This document shows positions 55,738 through 64,000 of a stretch of DNA of 64,000 nt, in pieces (position 1 is the first letter of the stretch; every line of letters starts with the position of its first letter). Both the position numbers and the translations under genes were made by a program. The DNA comes from Ensifer sp. PDNC004 (lineage in GTDB: Bacteria > Pseudomonadota > Alphaproteobacteria > Rhizobiales > Rhizobiaceae). The stretch covers positions 1,426,001-1,490,000 of the forward strand of contig NZ_CP070352.1 of the NCBI RefSeq assembly GCF_016919405.1, written 5' to 3'. A model generated the notes under the pieces. The model saw only the letters and a list, made by a program, of their open reading frames with translations. It had not been told where the DNA came from and made no database searches.

Positions 55738-56598
55738 TCAAGCCGCTTTTGGCGGCTTGTTGCCGGCGTGCCTGGCGAAGTCTTCCGGCCTAGCGCCGAG
55801 CACGTTTTCCTTGATCCAGGCGGTGAAGCTGTCGCGGTCTCGGGCGATCTCGTCCCAGCCGATATAGAAGGCGTTGGAGCGCGGGTAGTAGCCGTGCGCA
55901 TAGGACGGGAAGGCGCCGCCCGGAACATGGGCAACCGATGTGACAGCCCAGCTCGGCAGCACGAGGGAATTGGGCGACGGCGGGTTGAGCTCGTCGACGA
56001 TGTCCTCGACCGTGGCGATCGAGCGCTTGGCGGCAAGAACCGCCTCTTTCTGCACGCCGACGATGCCTTCGATCAGCACATTGCCCTTCCTGTCGGCCCG
56101 TTGCGCATGGATGATCGTGACATCGGGGCGGATCGCCGGCACGGCGGCCAGCACCTCGCCGGTGAACGGGCAGGTGACTGACTTGATGTTGGGGTTCACC
56201 TTCGGCAGGTCGGCGCCGATGTAGCCGCGCAGCGTCGCAAACGGCAGGTTGGCAGCGCCCGCCTCATAGGCGTTGGCCATGGCGGCGTGGGAATGTTCCT
56301 CGATCTCGAGCGGTCGCGGCCACTGGTTTTCGACCGCGTCGCGGAAGCGATGCAGCGAGCCGACGCCCGGATTGCCGCCCCATGAGAACTTCATGCCGCG
56401 CGCCGCACCCACGCCGATCAGCTGGTCGTAGAGAATGTCGGGCGTCATGCGCACCAGATAAAGGTCCTTGCGGCCCTGGCGGATCACCTCATGGCCCGCG
56501 GCATAGGGGATCAGATGGGTGAAGCCTTCCATGGCGATGGTGTCGCCATCCCTGACATTGTCGCCGACGGCCTCGGCGAGCGAAACGATCTTCGCCAT
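55738..56598 (-). CDS. pcaI: 3-oxoadipate CoA-transferase subunit A PcaI
   Basis: 286 residues of the CoA-transferase alpha family. Start MAKIVSLAEAVGDNVRDGDT, with IAMEGFTHLIPYAAGHEVIRQ and FSWGGNPGVGSLHRFRDAVE. GAGAGGAAAC precedes ATG 56598. It is the first gene of pcaIJF, divergent from the IclR regulator and facing the inverted-repeat operator. Confidence 0.93.
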   Translation of the reverse strand: MAKIVSLAEAVGDNVRDGDTIAMEGFTHLIPYAAGHEVIRQGRKDLYLVRMTPDILYDQLIGVGAARGMKFSWGGNPGVGSLHRFRDAVENQWPRPLEIEEHSHAAMANAYEAGAANLPFATLRGYIGADLPKVNPNIKSVTCPFTGEVLAAVPAIRPDVTIIHAQRADRKGNVLIEGIVGVQKEAVLAAKRSIATVEDIVDELNPPSPNSLVLPSWAVTSVAHVPGGAFPSYAHGYYPRSNAFYIGWDEIARDRDSFTAWIKENVLGARPEDFARHAGNKPPKAA

Positions 56599-56706
56599 GT
56601 TTCCTCTCTTCATCTCAGTGATCTCTTGGCCTTCGTCGCCCGGTAGGCGGCAGGCGCCTTCCTCTTCCGGATGGCAATAAGCGCCGATCGAAAGGCTCGG
56701 TCAAAT

Positions 56707-56749
56707 ATTTTGTGCGATATTTGACTTTTGTTCGTATATCGCACAAAAT
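56707..56749. promoter_or_regulatory. Inverted-repeat operator in the pcaI / pcaR divergent promoter
   Basis: ATTTTGTGCGATAT at 56707-56720 and ATATCGCACAAAAT at 56736-56749 are perfect 14-base arms separated by 15 bases. They occupy the AT-rich gap between pcaI and the IclR gene, the place where PcaR-type regulators bind. The GTGCG/CGCAC core is the likely recognition element. Confidence 0.82.
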
Positions 56750-56775
56750 TGAACGGCATGATTGGGGAGGCAGGG

Positions 56776-57531
56776 ATGCGGGAAACGGACTTCGTCAGCG
56801 GCTTTGCGCGCGGGCTGGCAGTGATCGAGGCCTTCGATGAAACGCGGCCGAAACTGTCGATCGCCGAGGCATCGAAGATCACCGGGCTCGACCGGGCGAC
56901 GGTGAGGCGATCACTTCTGACACTCTCCGAGCTTGGCTATGCCGACTATGACGGCAAGTTCTTCGCATTGACGCCGAAGATCCTGCGCCTCGGCCATGCC
57001 TATCTCTCGGCAACCCCGCTGCCGACGATCATCCAACCCTATCTCGATCAGCTCTCCGACCGCGCCGGCCAGAGTGCCTCGGCCTCGGTGCTGGACGGGA
57101 CCGAGATCGTCTACATCGCCCGCGCCTCCCAGAAGCGCGTGATGTCGATCAACCTGACGACGGGCTCGCGCCTGCCGGCCTATTGCGCGTCCATGGGGAG
57201 GGTGTGGCTCGCAGCACTTCCGGATAACGAGGCGCGCGAGATCCTTTCGCGCTCGAACCTCAAGGCGAACACGCCCTATACGAAGACGGATCCCGAAGAC
57301 CTCGTTGCCGAATTCCGCCGCGTGCGCGACCAGGGCTATGCGCTGATCGACCAGGAACTGGAACTCGGCCTTTGTTCCATCGCGGTGCCGCTCGAAAACG
57401 ATCGTGGCCGGATCGTTGCAGCACTCAACATCGGCGCACCGGCAGCGCACGTGGCCGCGGCCGAGATGGTGGAGCGCTACCTTCCGCTGTTGAAGGAGAC
57501 CCAGGCCGCCTTGCGTGTAGTGCTAAGGTAG
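56776..57531 (+). CDS. pcaR: IclR-family regulator of the beta-ketoadipate operon (PcaR-like)
   Basis: 251 residues. An IclR winged helix (SGFARGLAVIEAFDETRPKL, SIAEASKITGLDRATVRRSL) is followed by the effector domain (VMSINLTTGSRLPAYCASMGRVWLAAL). The PcaR/PcaU/PobR group has this pattern. ATG 56776 has GGGGAGG at spacing 5. It is divergent from pcaIJF with the inverted-repeat operator between them, so it probably regulates pcaIJF in response to beta-ketoadipate. A start at 56758 or 56728 is possible but would lie on or beside the operator. Confidence 0.9.
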   Translation: MRETDFVSGFARGLAVIEAFDETRPKLSIAEASKITGLDRATVRRSLLTLSELGYADYDGKFFALTPKILRLGHAYLSATPLPTIIQPYLDQLSDRAGQSASASVLDGTEIVYIARASQKRVMSINLTTGSRLPAYCASMGRVWLAALPDNEAREILSRSNLKANTPYTKTDPEDLVAEFRRVRDQGYALIDQELELGLCSIAVPLENDRGRIVAALNIGAPAAHVAAAEMVERYLPLLKETQAALRVVLR

Positions 57532-58080
57532 CAGCTTCCAGCGTCGGCGCTTGATGTCTTGCACGCGCGGTGTGGATACGAAAGCGGTAGGATCCGTGCC
57601 AGCACCGCAAGGCCTAGTGCGCCTTGCCGCGCCGGCCCCGATGGTCGAAGCGGCCAGCGACGGACCTCGGAGATCTCGGCGCGCGCCCTTGGCCGGCAAC
57701 ATGTCTCGCGGCCAGGCAGGTCCCCTACGCTTCATGCCGTGGATGGTTTGGCGGTGTTCGTCTCACCGGCAAGAACCGGTCTGGGAAGCTGGAACGCGCG
57801 AAACCGACCCAAAAATGTTTCCGTGAGGCAATGCAGTTTAGGCTTGCATTTGTTTTCCCCCCAAATTCAAGTGGTCGCGCGGGTGGATGTCGACGGCGAA
57901 GAACGCCGACACTGGACGATGGAGGGGGCCATCGCACCGCGAGAACCGGATATTTTGTCGAATTTTGCCCACGGCCGCCTCTCGGTCACGTCTGGCTTTA
58001 CTGCCACTGTTACGACCCGATTGCCGGGAAACCCGAAATTTTACTGAGCGATTCCTTTTCGCCTTTACCTATCGAGCGTC
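57532..58080. other. Gene-free region after pcaR
   Basis: 549 bases between pcaR and the GAF-LytTR gene. Several short open frames exist in different phases, but none has a ribosome binding site, matching codon use or family resemblance. An AT-rich stretch around 57800-58040 may hold the promoter of the next gene. I see no clear terminator, tRNA or repeat. Confidence 0.5.
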
Positions 58081-59064
58081 ATGAATGAGCAATTGCACCC
58101 GTCCGATCATTCGATAGGCCTACCGCCCTACGAACTGATCGCGACGAACGAGCCGCCTTGCCCTGCCGTGGGGCAACCCACGCACGACTGGGCCTATCTG
58201 GCTGCCACCCACCTCATCGGTTCGCCGGCCAAAACGGCGATCGCCGCGATCCTGGAGGAAACCGGCAAGCTTGCCGGCGCCGACCGGGCGTGGATGTTCG
58301 AATACAGCGACGATCTTCTGCGTTTCCGCAACACCGACGAATGGGTGCGAGGCGGGGTGTCGTCGCATGTCGATGACCTGCAGCAGTCGCCGGTGACGAT
58401 GATCGGCTGGCTGCATCAGTGGCTGGTGGCCGGCAAGGCAGTCATGATCAACGATGTCGCAAGGCTACCGCGTCCGGCGCGGGCGCTTCAGGCGGAAATG
58501 CTTCGCCAGAACGACAAGAGCGTTCTTTGCGTCCCGGTCTTTCAAAAGGGCAGGTTGCGTGGCTGTATTGGTTTCGATGCAACGAGGGCGTTGCGTCGGT
58601 GGCCGATCGAAGAAATCCACCAGCTCGTCCGCTGTGCAAAGCTGATCGGGATCGCACGCTATGGGCGCACGCGGACGGATGGCGGCCGGGACGATGCGGG
58701 TGCCATTCCGTCCGCCGAGACCGACCCGGTCGTCCACCTGCATATGCCGGGACGCACCCGCGGCGTGCCGCTGTCTGCGATCGTCGGGCTTCGCTCCGCC
58801 AAGGACTACACCCAGATCTGGCTGAAGGACGAAGCCGCGGTCCTGGATCTTCGTCCGCTTTCATTCTGGATCGGCCTGCTGCCCAAGGCGAACTTCCTGC
58901 GCATCCATCGGACGGCGGTGATCAACCTGGCGCATGTGACCGAGCTCGACCGTCATTCCGGTCCGACGAAACAGGCATGGGCCGTGCGTCTGCGCAGGGC
59001 AGGCGAAACCTGGACCGTATCCCGCCCTTACAGGCAGGAATTGCGCAGTCGTCTCGGCATCTGA
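58081..59064 (+). CDS. GAF-LytTR transcriptional regulator
   Basis: 327 residues. A GAF domain (about 45-205, AAILEETGKLAGADRAWMFE and SVLCVPVFQKGRLRGCIGFD) is followed by a LytTR DNA-binding domain. That domain reads VPLSAIVGLRSAKDYTQIWL, then a loop and LPKANFLRIHRTAVINLAHV, and ends RPYRQELRSRLGI. LytTR regulators bind short direct repeats and often control exported or adhesive factors. The autotransporter gene begins 143 bases after its stop on the same strand, so it is the obvious candidate target. The signal sensed by the GAF domain is unknown. Confidence 0.88.
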   Translation: MNEQLHPSDHSIGLPPYELIATNEPPCPAVGQPTHDWAYLAATHLIGSPAKTAIAAILEETGKLAGADRAWMFEYSDDLLRFRNTDEWVRGGVSSHVDDLQQSPVTMIGWLHQWLVAGKAVMINDVARLPRPARALQAEMLRQNDKSVLCVPVFQKGRLRGCIGFDATRALRRWPIEEIHQLVRCAKLIGIARYGRTRTDGGRDDAGAIPSAETDPVVHLHMPGRTRGVPLSAIVGLRSAKDYTQIWLKDEAAVLDLRPLSFWIGLLPKANFLRIHRTAVINLAHVTELDRHSGPTKQAWAVRLRRAGETWTVSRPYRQELRSRLGI

Positions 59065-59134
59065 GATTTTCCACAGTGGCTGATATCGCGGTTTGTCGTT
59101 TCGTCGAACCCGTAGGTTGCTTCGTCGATAAGGC

Positions 59135-59188
59135 GTTGTCGCTGTAGAGTTGTCGTGTCAGCCAGCACCCTGGAGAATTTTAGGGTGC
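59135..59188. promoter_or_regulatory. Direct repeats and hairpin in the LytTR-autotransporter gap
   Basis: GTTGTCG occurs at 59135-59141 and 59149-59155 (14-base period), with a related GTTTGTCG at 59091-59098. A 7-bp hairpin follows (GCACCCT 59165-59171, AGGGTGC 59182-59188), with no T tract. The direct repeats could be LytTR sites, and the hairpin could be a leader element or weak terminator. Confidence 0.35.
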
Positions 59189-59206
59189 GGGGCGGAGGGC
59201 AAGCCT

Positions 59207-62200
59207 TTGAAAAAAATCAATTGTCAGAATCAGGGCTTGGGAAGCGGGCATGAGAGCGAAGAGCGCAACGACCGGCGGTCGCCGTCGCGTCGGTCTGCAG
59301 CCGGCCGCCAGCGTTCGCTGATGAGCAGCACCGCTCTGTGGTTGTTCACAGCCTCCGGTATTGCTCTCGGTATGGTCGCGGCCGCGCCGCTGGCGCATGC
59401 TGGAGGCAAGGGCGGCACCGGTGGCAGTTCGGGCGGCGCAGGCGGCAGTGTCGACGGAAATCTGCAGGGAACGCCCGGCAGCGATGCGACTGCTTCCGGA
59501 AATGGCGGCGGTGGCGGCGGGCCGGGTGCGGCCGGTGGCGCGGGCAGCCAGGTCGGTGCCGGGGTTGGCGGCACGGGCGGTGCCGGTGGTGCCGCCGGCA
59601 GCCCGAACGGAGCAATGGGTGGAAACGGCATCGGCAATGGCGGCGATTTCGGCGGCGGCGCGGGTGGCGGCGGCGGTGCGCATGGCAGCGTCGGCAATGT
59701 CGCTGGCCGCGGTGGCGAGGGCGGCGGGTCTCCGAACGGGGACGGCGGTGGTGGCGGCGCCGGCGGATATGGCCGTATTGTTGCCGCCGGTGGAACGGAT
59801 AGCATAACGGGACCGGCCATATCAGGCGGGCGGGGCGGACACGGCGGTGCCGGCGGGGCAGCGTCAGGGGCCATCGGTATTGGTGGCAGTGGCGGTGACG
59901 GCGGCGACGGCGCGGCACTTGTCAGCGGCGGCACATTGACGGTGAACACAAACGTCACGGGCGGCAACGGCGGCAACGCCGGCGCCGGCGGTTATATGCT
60001 TGAAAAGTTCAATGGCGATGGCGGTCACGGCATCAGCGCCTTGGATGGTGGCACTGTGATCGTCAACGGTAGCGTGACGGGTGGTGTTGCCGGAACCGGT
60101 GGAACCGGCGGCGCCCACGGTGCCGGCGTTTTCGGTCGAAACCTGGACGTGACCCTGGGCGCATCAGGCGCGATCATCGGCGGAAACGGCGGGACCGCAA
60201 ATGCGCTGACGCTCGACGGTGGCGCAAACACGCTTCGATTTTCCACGGCGACCCCAAGCCTCTCCGGCAACATCGCGATCAACAACTCCGGAAGTCTGAC
60301 GCTCGATCAGACCGGCGCCAGCCGCATCAACAACGTGATCACCGGCAACGGCTCGCTGATCAAGTCCGGCAGCGGCACGCTGACGCTGACGGGCATGAAC
60401 ACCTACACCGGTGCGACGAGCATCGCGGCTGGCGGCACGCTGGTGCTGTCCGGCCAGGGCCGTATCAACGCCTCCAGCGGCTTGACGGCCGACGGCATCT
60501 TCGACGTTTCCGCGGCAGCCTCCGCACAGGTGAAGTCGCTGGCCGGCAGCGGGCAGGTGGTGCTCGGAACTCAATATCTGACCATCCACAACGCCACCGG
60601 CACATTCTCGGGGATCGCAACGGGCACCGGCGGCATCAACGTCATGGCTGGCACGCAGGTTTTGACCGGCGCCAACACCTTTACGGGCAGCGCGGGTACC
60701 AATGTCGGCGCGACGCTGCAGATCGGCGACGGCGGCACGGGTGGCTCGCTCGTCTCGAACATCAATAATGGCGGCGCGCTGATCTTCAACCGGTCCGACA
60801 ATGTGACCTATGGCGGCGAGATCACCGGCAACGGCACATTCTCGCAGATCGGCAGCGGCACGCTGACACTGACGTACAACAACAGTACGCGCGCGCCGGT
60901 TACGATCGGTTCGGGCAGCACGTTGCAGCTCGGCAACGGCGGCACGACCGGCTGGATCGGCGGCACCAACAATTTTGTCGGCTCGATCACCAACAACGGG
61001 GCGCTGATCTACAACCGGTCGAACAATGTCAGCTACACCGGCAAGATCACCGGCTCGGGTACGCTCTCGCAGGCCGGCACGGGCAGGCTGACCCTGACGG
61101 GCGACAGCTCGTTGTTCTCCGGTGCAACGTCGGTGACGTCCGGCACGACCTATGTCAACGGCCAGCTTGGCGGCAACGTCAATGTCGGCTCCGGCGGCAC
61201 ACTCGGCGGGTCGGGCAGGATCGGCGGCAACGTCGTCGTCGACGGTACGCTGTCGGCCGGCAACAGCCCGGGTACGATAACGGTTGGCGGCAACCTGACG
61301 CTCAGCGGTGGCTCTTCATCGGTCTTCGAGCTGAATACGCCCGGCCTCGTCGGCAGTGCGGCCGGCAACGATCTGGTGAAGGTCGGCGGCAACCTGACGC
61401 TCGGCGGCGCGCTGAACGCCCAGGTAGCGTCGGCCGGCTACTACCGGCTGTTCGAGTATGACGGCGCGCTGTCGGGCAGCTTTGCGACGACGGCCGCGAC
61501 ATCGACGGCTCCTGGCTTCACTGTTGCCAGCCATCAGGTCCAGACGGGGATTGCTAGCCAAGTCAATCTGTCGGTGCTCGGCGCCGGCCAGACGATGCAC
61601 TTCTGGGACGGCGCGGACACAACGGGCAACGGCACCGTCAACGGCGGCACCGGCACCTGGACATCGGGTGGCACCAACTGGACCGGTGCACCGGGGCGCG
61701 CCAACATCAACGGCAGCTTCGGCGGATCGGTCGGCGTTTTTGCTGGCGCCACCGGCGGCACCGTCAATGTCGTCGGCACGCAGAGCTTCGACACGCTGCA
61801 GTTTTCCGCGACGAACGACGGTAGCGGCTACACCATCAATGGCGGCGTGCTGAGCTTCAATCCTGCAAGCGGCACGGCGGCGACGATCAATGTCGGCAAC
61901 GGTGTTGCCACTACGATCGGCTCGGTGCTGCGGGATGGCGGAACCGGAACCGGGCTCAACAAGGTCGGCAACGGCACGCTGACGTTGACGGGCATGAACA
62001 CCTATACCGGCGCGACGTCGATCGCCGCGGGCGGCACGCTCGCGCTTTCGGGCCAGGGCCGGATCAACGCTTCGAGCGGCCTGACGGCCAACGGCACCTT
62101 CGACGTTTCGGCGGCGGCCTCGGCGCAGGTCAAGTCGCTTGCCGGCAGCGGTCAGGTGGTGCTCGGCAGCAAGACGCTCATCATCAACAACGCCACGGGC

Positions 62201-64000
62201 ACGTTCTCGGGCGCGATCACCGGCGCAGGCGGCATCTCGGTCGGTGCCGGCACGCAGGTGCTGAGCGGTGCCAACACCTTTACTGGCGGCGCCGGCATCT
62301 CATCCGGCGCGACGCTGCAGGTCGGCGATGGCGGTGCGGGCGGTTCGCTCGCATCCAACGTCACCAACTACGGCACCCTCGTCTTCAACAGTTCGGCCAA
62401 TTCGACCTATGCCGGCTCGATCAGTGGTCCTGGCTCGTTCTCGCAGATCGGCACGGGCACGCTGACGCTGACGGCCAACAACAGCACGTCCGGTGCGGTG
62501 ACGGTGGGTACCGGCAGCACGTTGCAACTCGGCAACGGCGGCACGACCGGCTGGATCGGCGGCAGCGGCAAATTCGTTGGTTCGATCACCAACGACGGCG
62601 CGCTGATCTACAATCGTTCGAATGACGTGACCTATGCCGGTGCGGTCTCGGGCAGCGGCACGCTGACCCAGGCGGGCACGGGCAAGCTGACCTTGACGGG
62701 TATCAATACCTTCACCGGTGCGACCAACATTGCGTCGGGTGACCTGATCGTCAACGGCTCTCTGGCGAACTCCAGCTTGACCACCATCCAGCGCGGGGCG
62801 CGTCTCGGCGGCACTGGCACGCTTGGCAACACGACCGTCCAGGCTGGCGGCGTCCATGCTCCGGGCAATTCGATCGGAACGCAGACGATCGCCGGGAATT
62901 ACACCAACAACGGCGTGCTGCAGATCGAAGGCACGCCCGCGGCCACCGACAAGCTGGTCGTATCGGGCAACGTCGATATCTCCGGCGCGACCCTTGATCT
63001 CCTCCTCTCCCCCAACACGGCGGCGAGCTGGAACCCGGTCAACGGCCCGTTCATCCTGATCGACAAGACGAGTTCCGGGGCGATCACCGGCACGTTTGCG
63101 TCGATCGTCGACAATTTGGTGTTCCTCGATCCGACCGTCGATTACAGCGGCGGCGACGGCAACGACCTGTCGCTCCAGCTGACCCGCAACGATCTCAGCT
63201 TTGCCAGCGTCGCCCAGACTCGCAACCAGATCGCCACCAGTGGTGGGATCGACCGTCTCGGCATGGGCAATCCCATCTTCAACGCGGTCGCCTTTGCCGC
63301 AACGCCAGAAGCGGCGCGCAGGGCCTTCGATCTGCTTTCGGGCGAAGTGCACAGCTCGTTCCAGTCGATCCTGATCGAGGACAGCCGGTTCCTGCGCGAT
63401 GCCGCGAACGATCGCCTGCGCAGCGTGCTCGGCACGGTGGCGGCGAAGCAATCGAGCGAGATCACCGGCGCGATCGACAGCGGTGAACTTGCGCTCTGGA
63501 GCCAGGGCTTCGGTTCCTGGGGACGGATCGACGGTGACGGCAATGCCGCCAAGGCGGATCGCTCCATCGGCGGCTTTTTCGTCGGTGCCGATACGCAGGT
63601 TGACGAATGGACCGTCGGCGCGCTTGCCGGTTACTCGCGGTCCTCGATGGACATCGACGCGCGGTTCTCGTCGGCAACCTCCGACAACTATCATATCGGG
63701 ATCTATGCTGGCGGACGTTGGGGCGATGCGTCGCTGAGGACCGGCGCCGCCTATAGCTGGCACGATATCGAGACAAGCCGCACCGTTTCGTTCCCGGGCT
63801 TCACGGACAGCCTTTCTGCCGACTACAGCGCCGGGACAGGCCAGGTCTTTGGCGAGTTCGCCTATGCCTTCCAGGCCGGGTCGGTCGATCTGGAGCCGTT
63901 TGCCAACCTGGCCTATGTGCATCTCAACCGCGACGGCTTTGTCGAGCGGGGTGGCGCTGCCGCTCTCATCGGCAAGGACGCTTCGCAGGACACGACGTTC
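59207..64000 (+). CDS. Large autotransporter adhesin with Gly-rich and PATR repeats (3' end outside window)
   Basis: 1598 codons are open to the last base. TTG 59207 has GGAGG 8 bases upstream and gives MKKINCQNQGLGSG, an extended signal region, then the hydrophobic core STALWLFTASGIALGMVAAA. ATG 59321 would be a shorter start. The layout is: a Gly/Asn-rich segment (about 65-300); beta-helix passenger with repeated GTLTLTGMNTYTGATSIAAG units (PF12951-like autotransporter-associated beta-strand repeats); and a beta-barrel domain starting near residue 1380, with WSQGFGSWGRIDGDG at 1431-1445. It should be a type Va surface or secreted adhesin. The barrel is cut by the window end. The GAF-LytTR gene lies directly upstream. 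Confidence 0.9.
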   Translation, partial: MKKINCQNQGLGSGHESEERNDRRSPSRRSAAGRQRSLMSSTALWLFTASGIALGMVAAAPLAHAGGKGGTGGSSGGAGGSVDGNLQGTPGSDATASGNGGGGGGPGAAGGAGSQVGAGVGGTGGAGGAAGSPNGAMGGNGIGNGGDFGGGAGGGGGAHGSVGNVAGRGGEGGGSPNGDGGGGGAGGYGRIVAAGGTDSITGPAISGGRGGHGGAGGAASGAIGIGGSGGDGGDGAALVSGGTLTVNTNVTGGNGGNAGAGGYMLEKFNGDGGHGISALDGGTVIVNGSVTGGVAGTGGTGGAHGAGVFGRNLDVTLGASGAIIGGNGGTANALTLDGGANTLRFSTATPSLSGNIAINNSGSLTLDQTGASRINNVITGNGSLIKSGSGTLTLTGMNTYTGATSIAAGGTLVLSGQGRINASSGLTADGIFDVSAAASAQVKSLAGSGQVVLGTQYLTIHNATGTFSGIATGTGGINVMAGTQVLTGANTFTGSAGTNVGATLQIGDGGTGGSLVSNINNGGALIFNRSDNVTYGGEITGNGTFSQIGSGTLTLTYNNSTRAPVTIGSGSTLQLGNGGTTGWIGGTNNFVGSITNNGALIYNRSNNVSYTGKITGSGTLSQAGTGRLTLTGDSSLFSGATSVTSGTTYVNGQLGGNVNVGSGGTLGGSGRIGGNVVVDGTLSAGNSPGTITVGGNLTLSGGSSSVFELNTPGLVGSAAGNDLVKVGGNLTLGGALNAQVASAGYYRLFEYDGALSGSFATTAATSTAPGFTVASHQVQTGIASQVNLSVLGAGQTMHFWDGADTTGNGTVNGGTGTWTSGGTNWTGAPGRANINGSFGGSVGVFAGATGGTVNVVGTQSFDTLQFSATNDGSGYTINGGVLSFNPASGTAATINVGNGVATTIGSVLRDGGTGTGLNKVGNGTLTLTGMNTYTGATSIAAGGTLALSGQGRINASSGLTANGTFDVSAAASAQVKSLAGSGQVVLGSKTLIINNATGTFSGAITGAGGISVGAGTQVLSGANTFTGGAGISSGATLQVGDGGAGGSLASNVTNYGTLVFNSSANSTYAGSISGPGSFSQIGTGTLTLTANNSTSGAVTVGTGSTLQLGNGGTTGWIGGSGKFVGSITNDGALIYNRSNDVTYAGAVSGSGTLTQAGTGKLTLTGINTFTGATNIASGDLIVNGSLANSSLTTIQRGARLGGTGTLGNTTVQAGGVHAPGNSIGTQTIAGNYTNNGVLQIEGTPAATDKLVVSGNVDISGATLDLLLSPNTAASWNPVNGPFILIDKTSSGAITGTFASIVDNLVFLDPTVDYSGGDGNDLSLQLTRNDLSFASVAQTRNQIATSGGIDRLGMGNPIFNAVAFAATPEAARRAFDLLSGEVHSSFQSILIEDSRFLRDAANDRLRSVLGTVAAKQSSEITGAIDSGELALWSQGFGSWGRIDGDGNAAKADRSIGGFFVGADTQVDEWTVGALAGYSRSSMDIDARFSSATSDNYHIGIYAGGRWGDASLRTGAAYSWHDIETSRTVSFPGFTDSLSADYSAGTGQVFGEFAYAFQAGSVDLEPFANLAYVHLNRDGFVERGGAAALIGKDASQDTTF
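60362..61100 (+). repeat. Internal duplication in autotransporter passenger, copy 1
   Basis: About 740 bases that match 61961-62699 at a constant offset of 1599 bases (533 codons). The match was checked at the start, at 60391, 60461 and 61081. It contains PATR units, and the reading frame is conserved. Substitutions are mostly third-position changes. Confidence 0.8.
61961..62699 (+). repeat. Internal duplication in autotransporter passenger, copy 2
   Basis: Partner of 60362-61100. The two copies lose alignment after about 61100/62699, where one residue is gained or lost (GDSSLFSGAT against GINTFTGAT). This indicates an in-frame segmental duplication rather than a simple tandem array. Confidence 0.8.

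Noticed and set aside
57532..58080. Small genes in the gap after pcaR
   Set aside because: Overlapping short frames in several phases, none with a ribosome binding site or recognisable product.
60362..62699. CRISPR-like or tandem satellite array
   Set aside because: The repeats are long, in-frame and translated as beta-helix units, with no short regular direct repeats or unique spacers.
62300..63922. 540-codon minus-strand open frame inside the autotransporter
   Set aside because: It arises from the repetitive GC-rich passenger sequence. The plus strand encodes the clear PATR repeats and barrel.

Overview
The window looks like part of a Rhizobiaceae genome, most likely Ensifer/Sinorhizobium. 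It is GC-rich and dense with ABC uptake systems and LacI, LysR, IclR, Rrf2 and Crp-type regulators. It also carries a repABC-type partition pair (repA, repB), a pca operon and a phosphatidylcholine-type methyltransferase. The replicon is not certain. The orphan repAB and the catabolic content suggest a chromid or large plasmid, but an ftsK gene beside repAB would also fit a chromosome.

Layout. 1-0.8 kb: 5' part of a membrane class III nucleotide cyclase gene (minus). 1.1-6.8 kb: complete urea transporter operon urtABCDE, then an Rrf2 regulator. 7.6-9.7 kb: SDR, Crp/Fnr-type regulator and phospholipid N-methyltransferase; the regulator is bracketed by two TTAACCNNGGTTAA palindromes. 9.8-17.4 kb: organosulfur/oxidation region with two SfnB/DszC-like flavoproteins, an LLM monooxygenase, a LysR regulator, free methionine-R-sulfoxide reductase and a flavin monooxygenase. 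17.6-25.0 kb: Dpp-type peptide transporter operon that includes a cytosolic beta-lactamase-fold hydrolase and an M20 amidohydrolase. 25.2-30.8 kb: repA and repB without repC, followed by an FtsK translocase without membrane segments. 31-36 kb: small envelope-related genes, a three-gene lipid-like operon (ICMT-like, E2-like acyltransferase, SDR with SEC-C tail), two lipoproteins, an L,D-transpeptidase and a possible 26-residue ORF.

36.1-44.3 kb: SDR, LacI regulator, polar amino-acid transporter (binding protein plus an unusually long permease), SDR, and a 1009-residue fusion of a hydroxylysine-kinase-like domain, an intact M23 peptidase domain and a class III PLP phospho-lyase/aminotransferase domain. 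This is the most striking system here and probably degrades a phosphorylatable amino acid or amino alcohol. 44.4-53.6 kb: sugar (CUT1) transporter, GH63-like glycosidase, second LacI regulator and GH42 beta-galactosidase. AAACGTTT-centred palindromes sit in front of both LacI-linked gene sets, and the two tandem pairs share a 21-bp spacing. 53.7-57.5 kb: pcaIJF with divergent pcaR and a clear inverted-repeat operator. 58.1-64.0 kb: GAF-LytTR regulator followed by a very large autotransporter adhesin gene that runs off the end of the window and contains an internal duplication.

No rRNA, tRNA, CRISPR array, insertion sequence or phage was recognised. All calls come from reading the sequence and recognising families; no database search was run.
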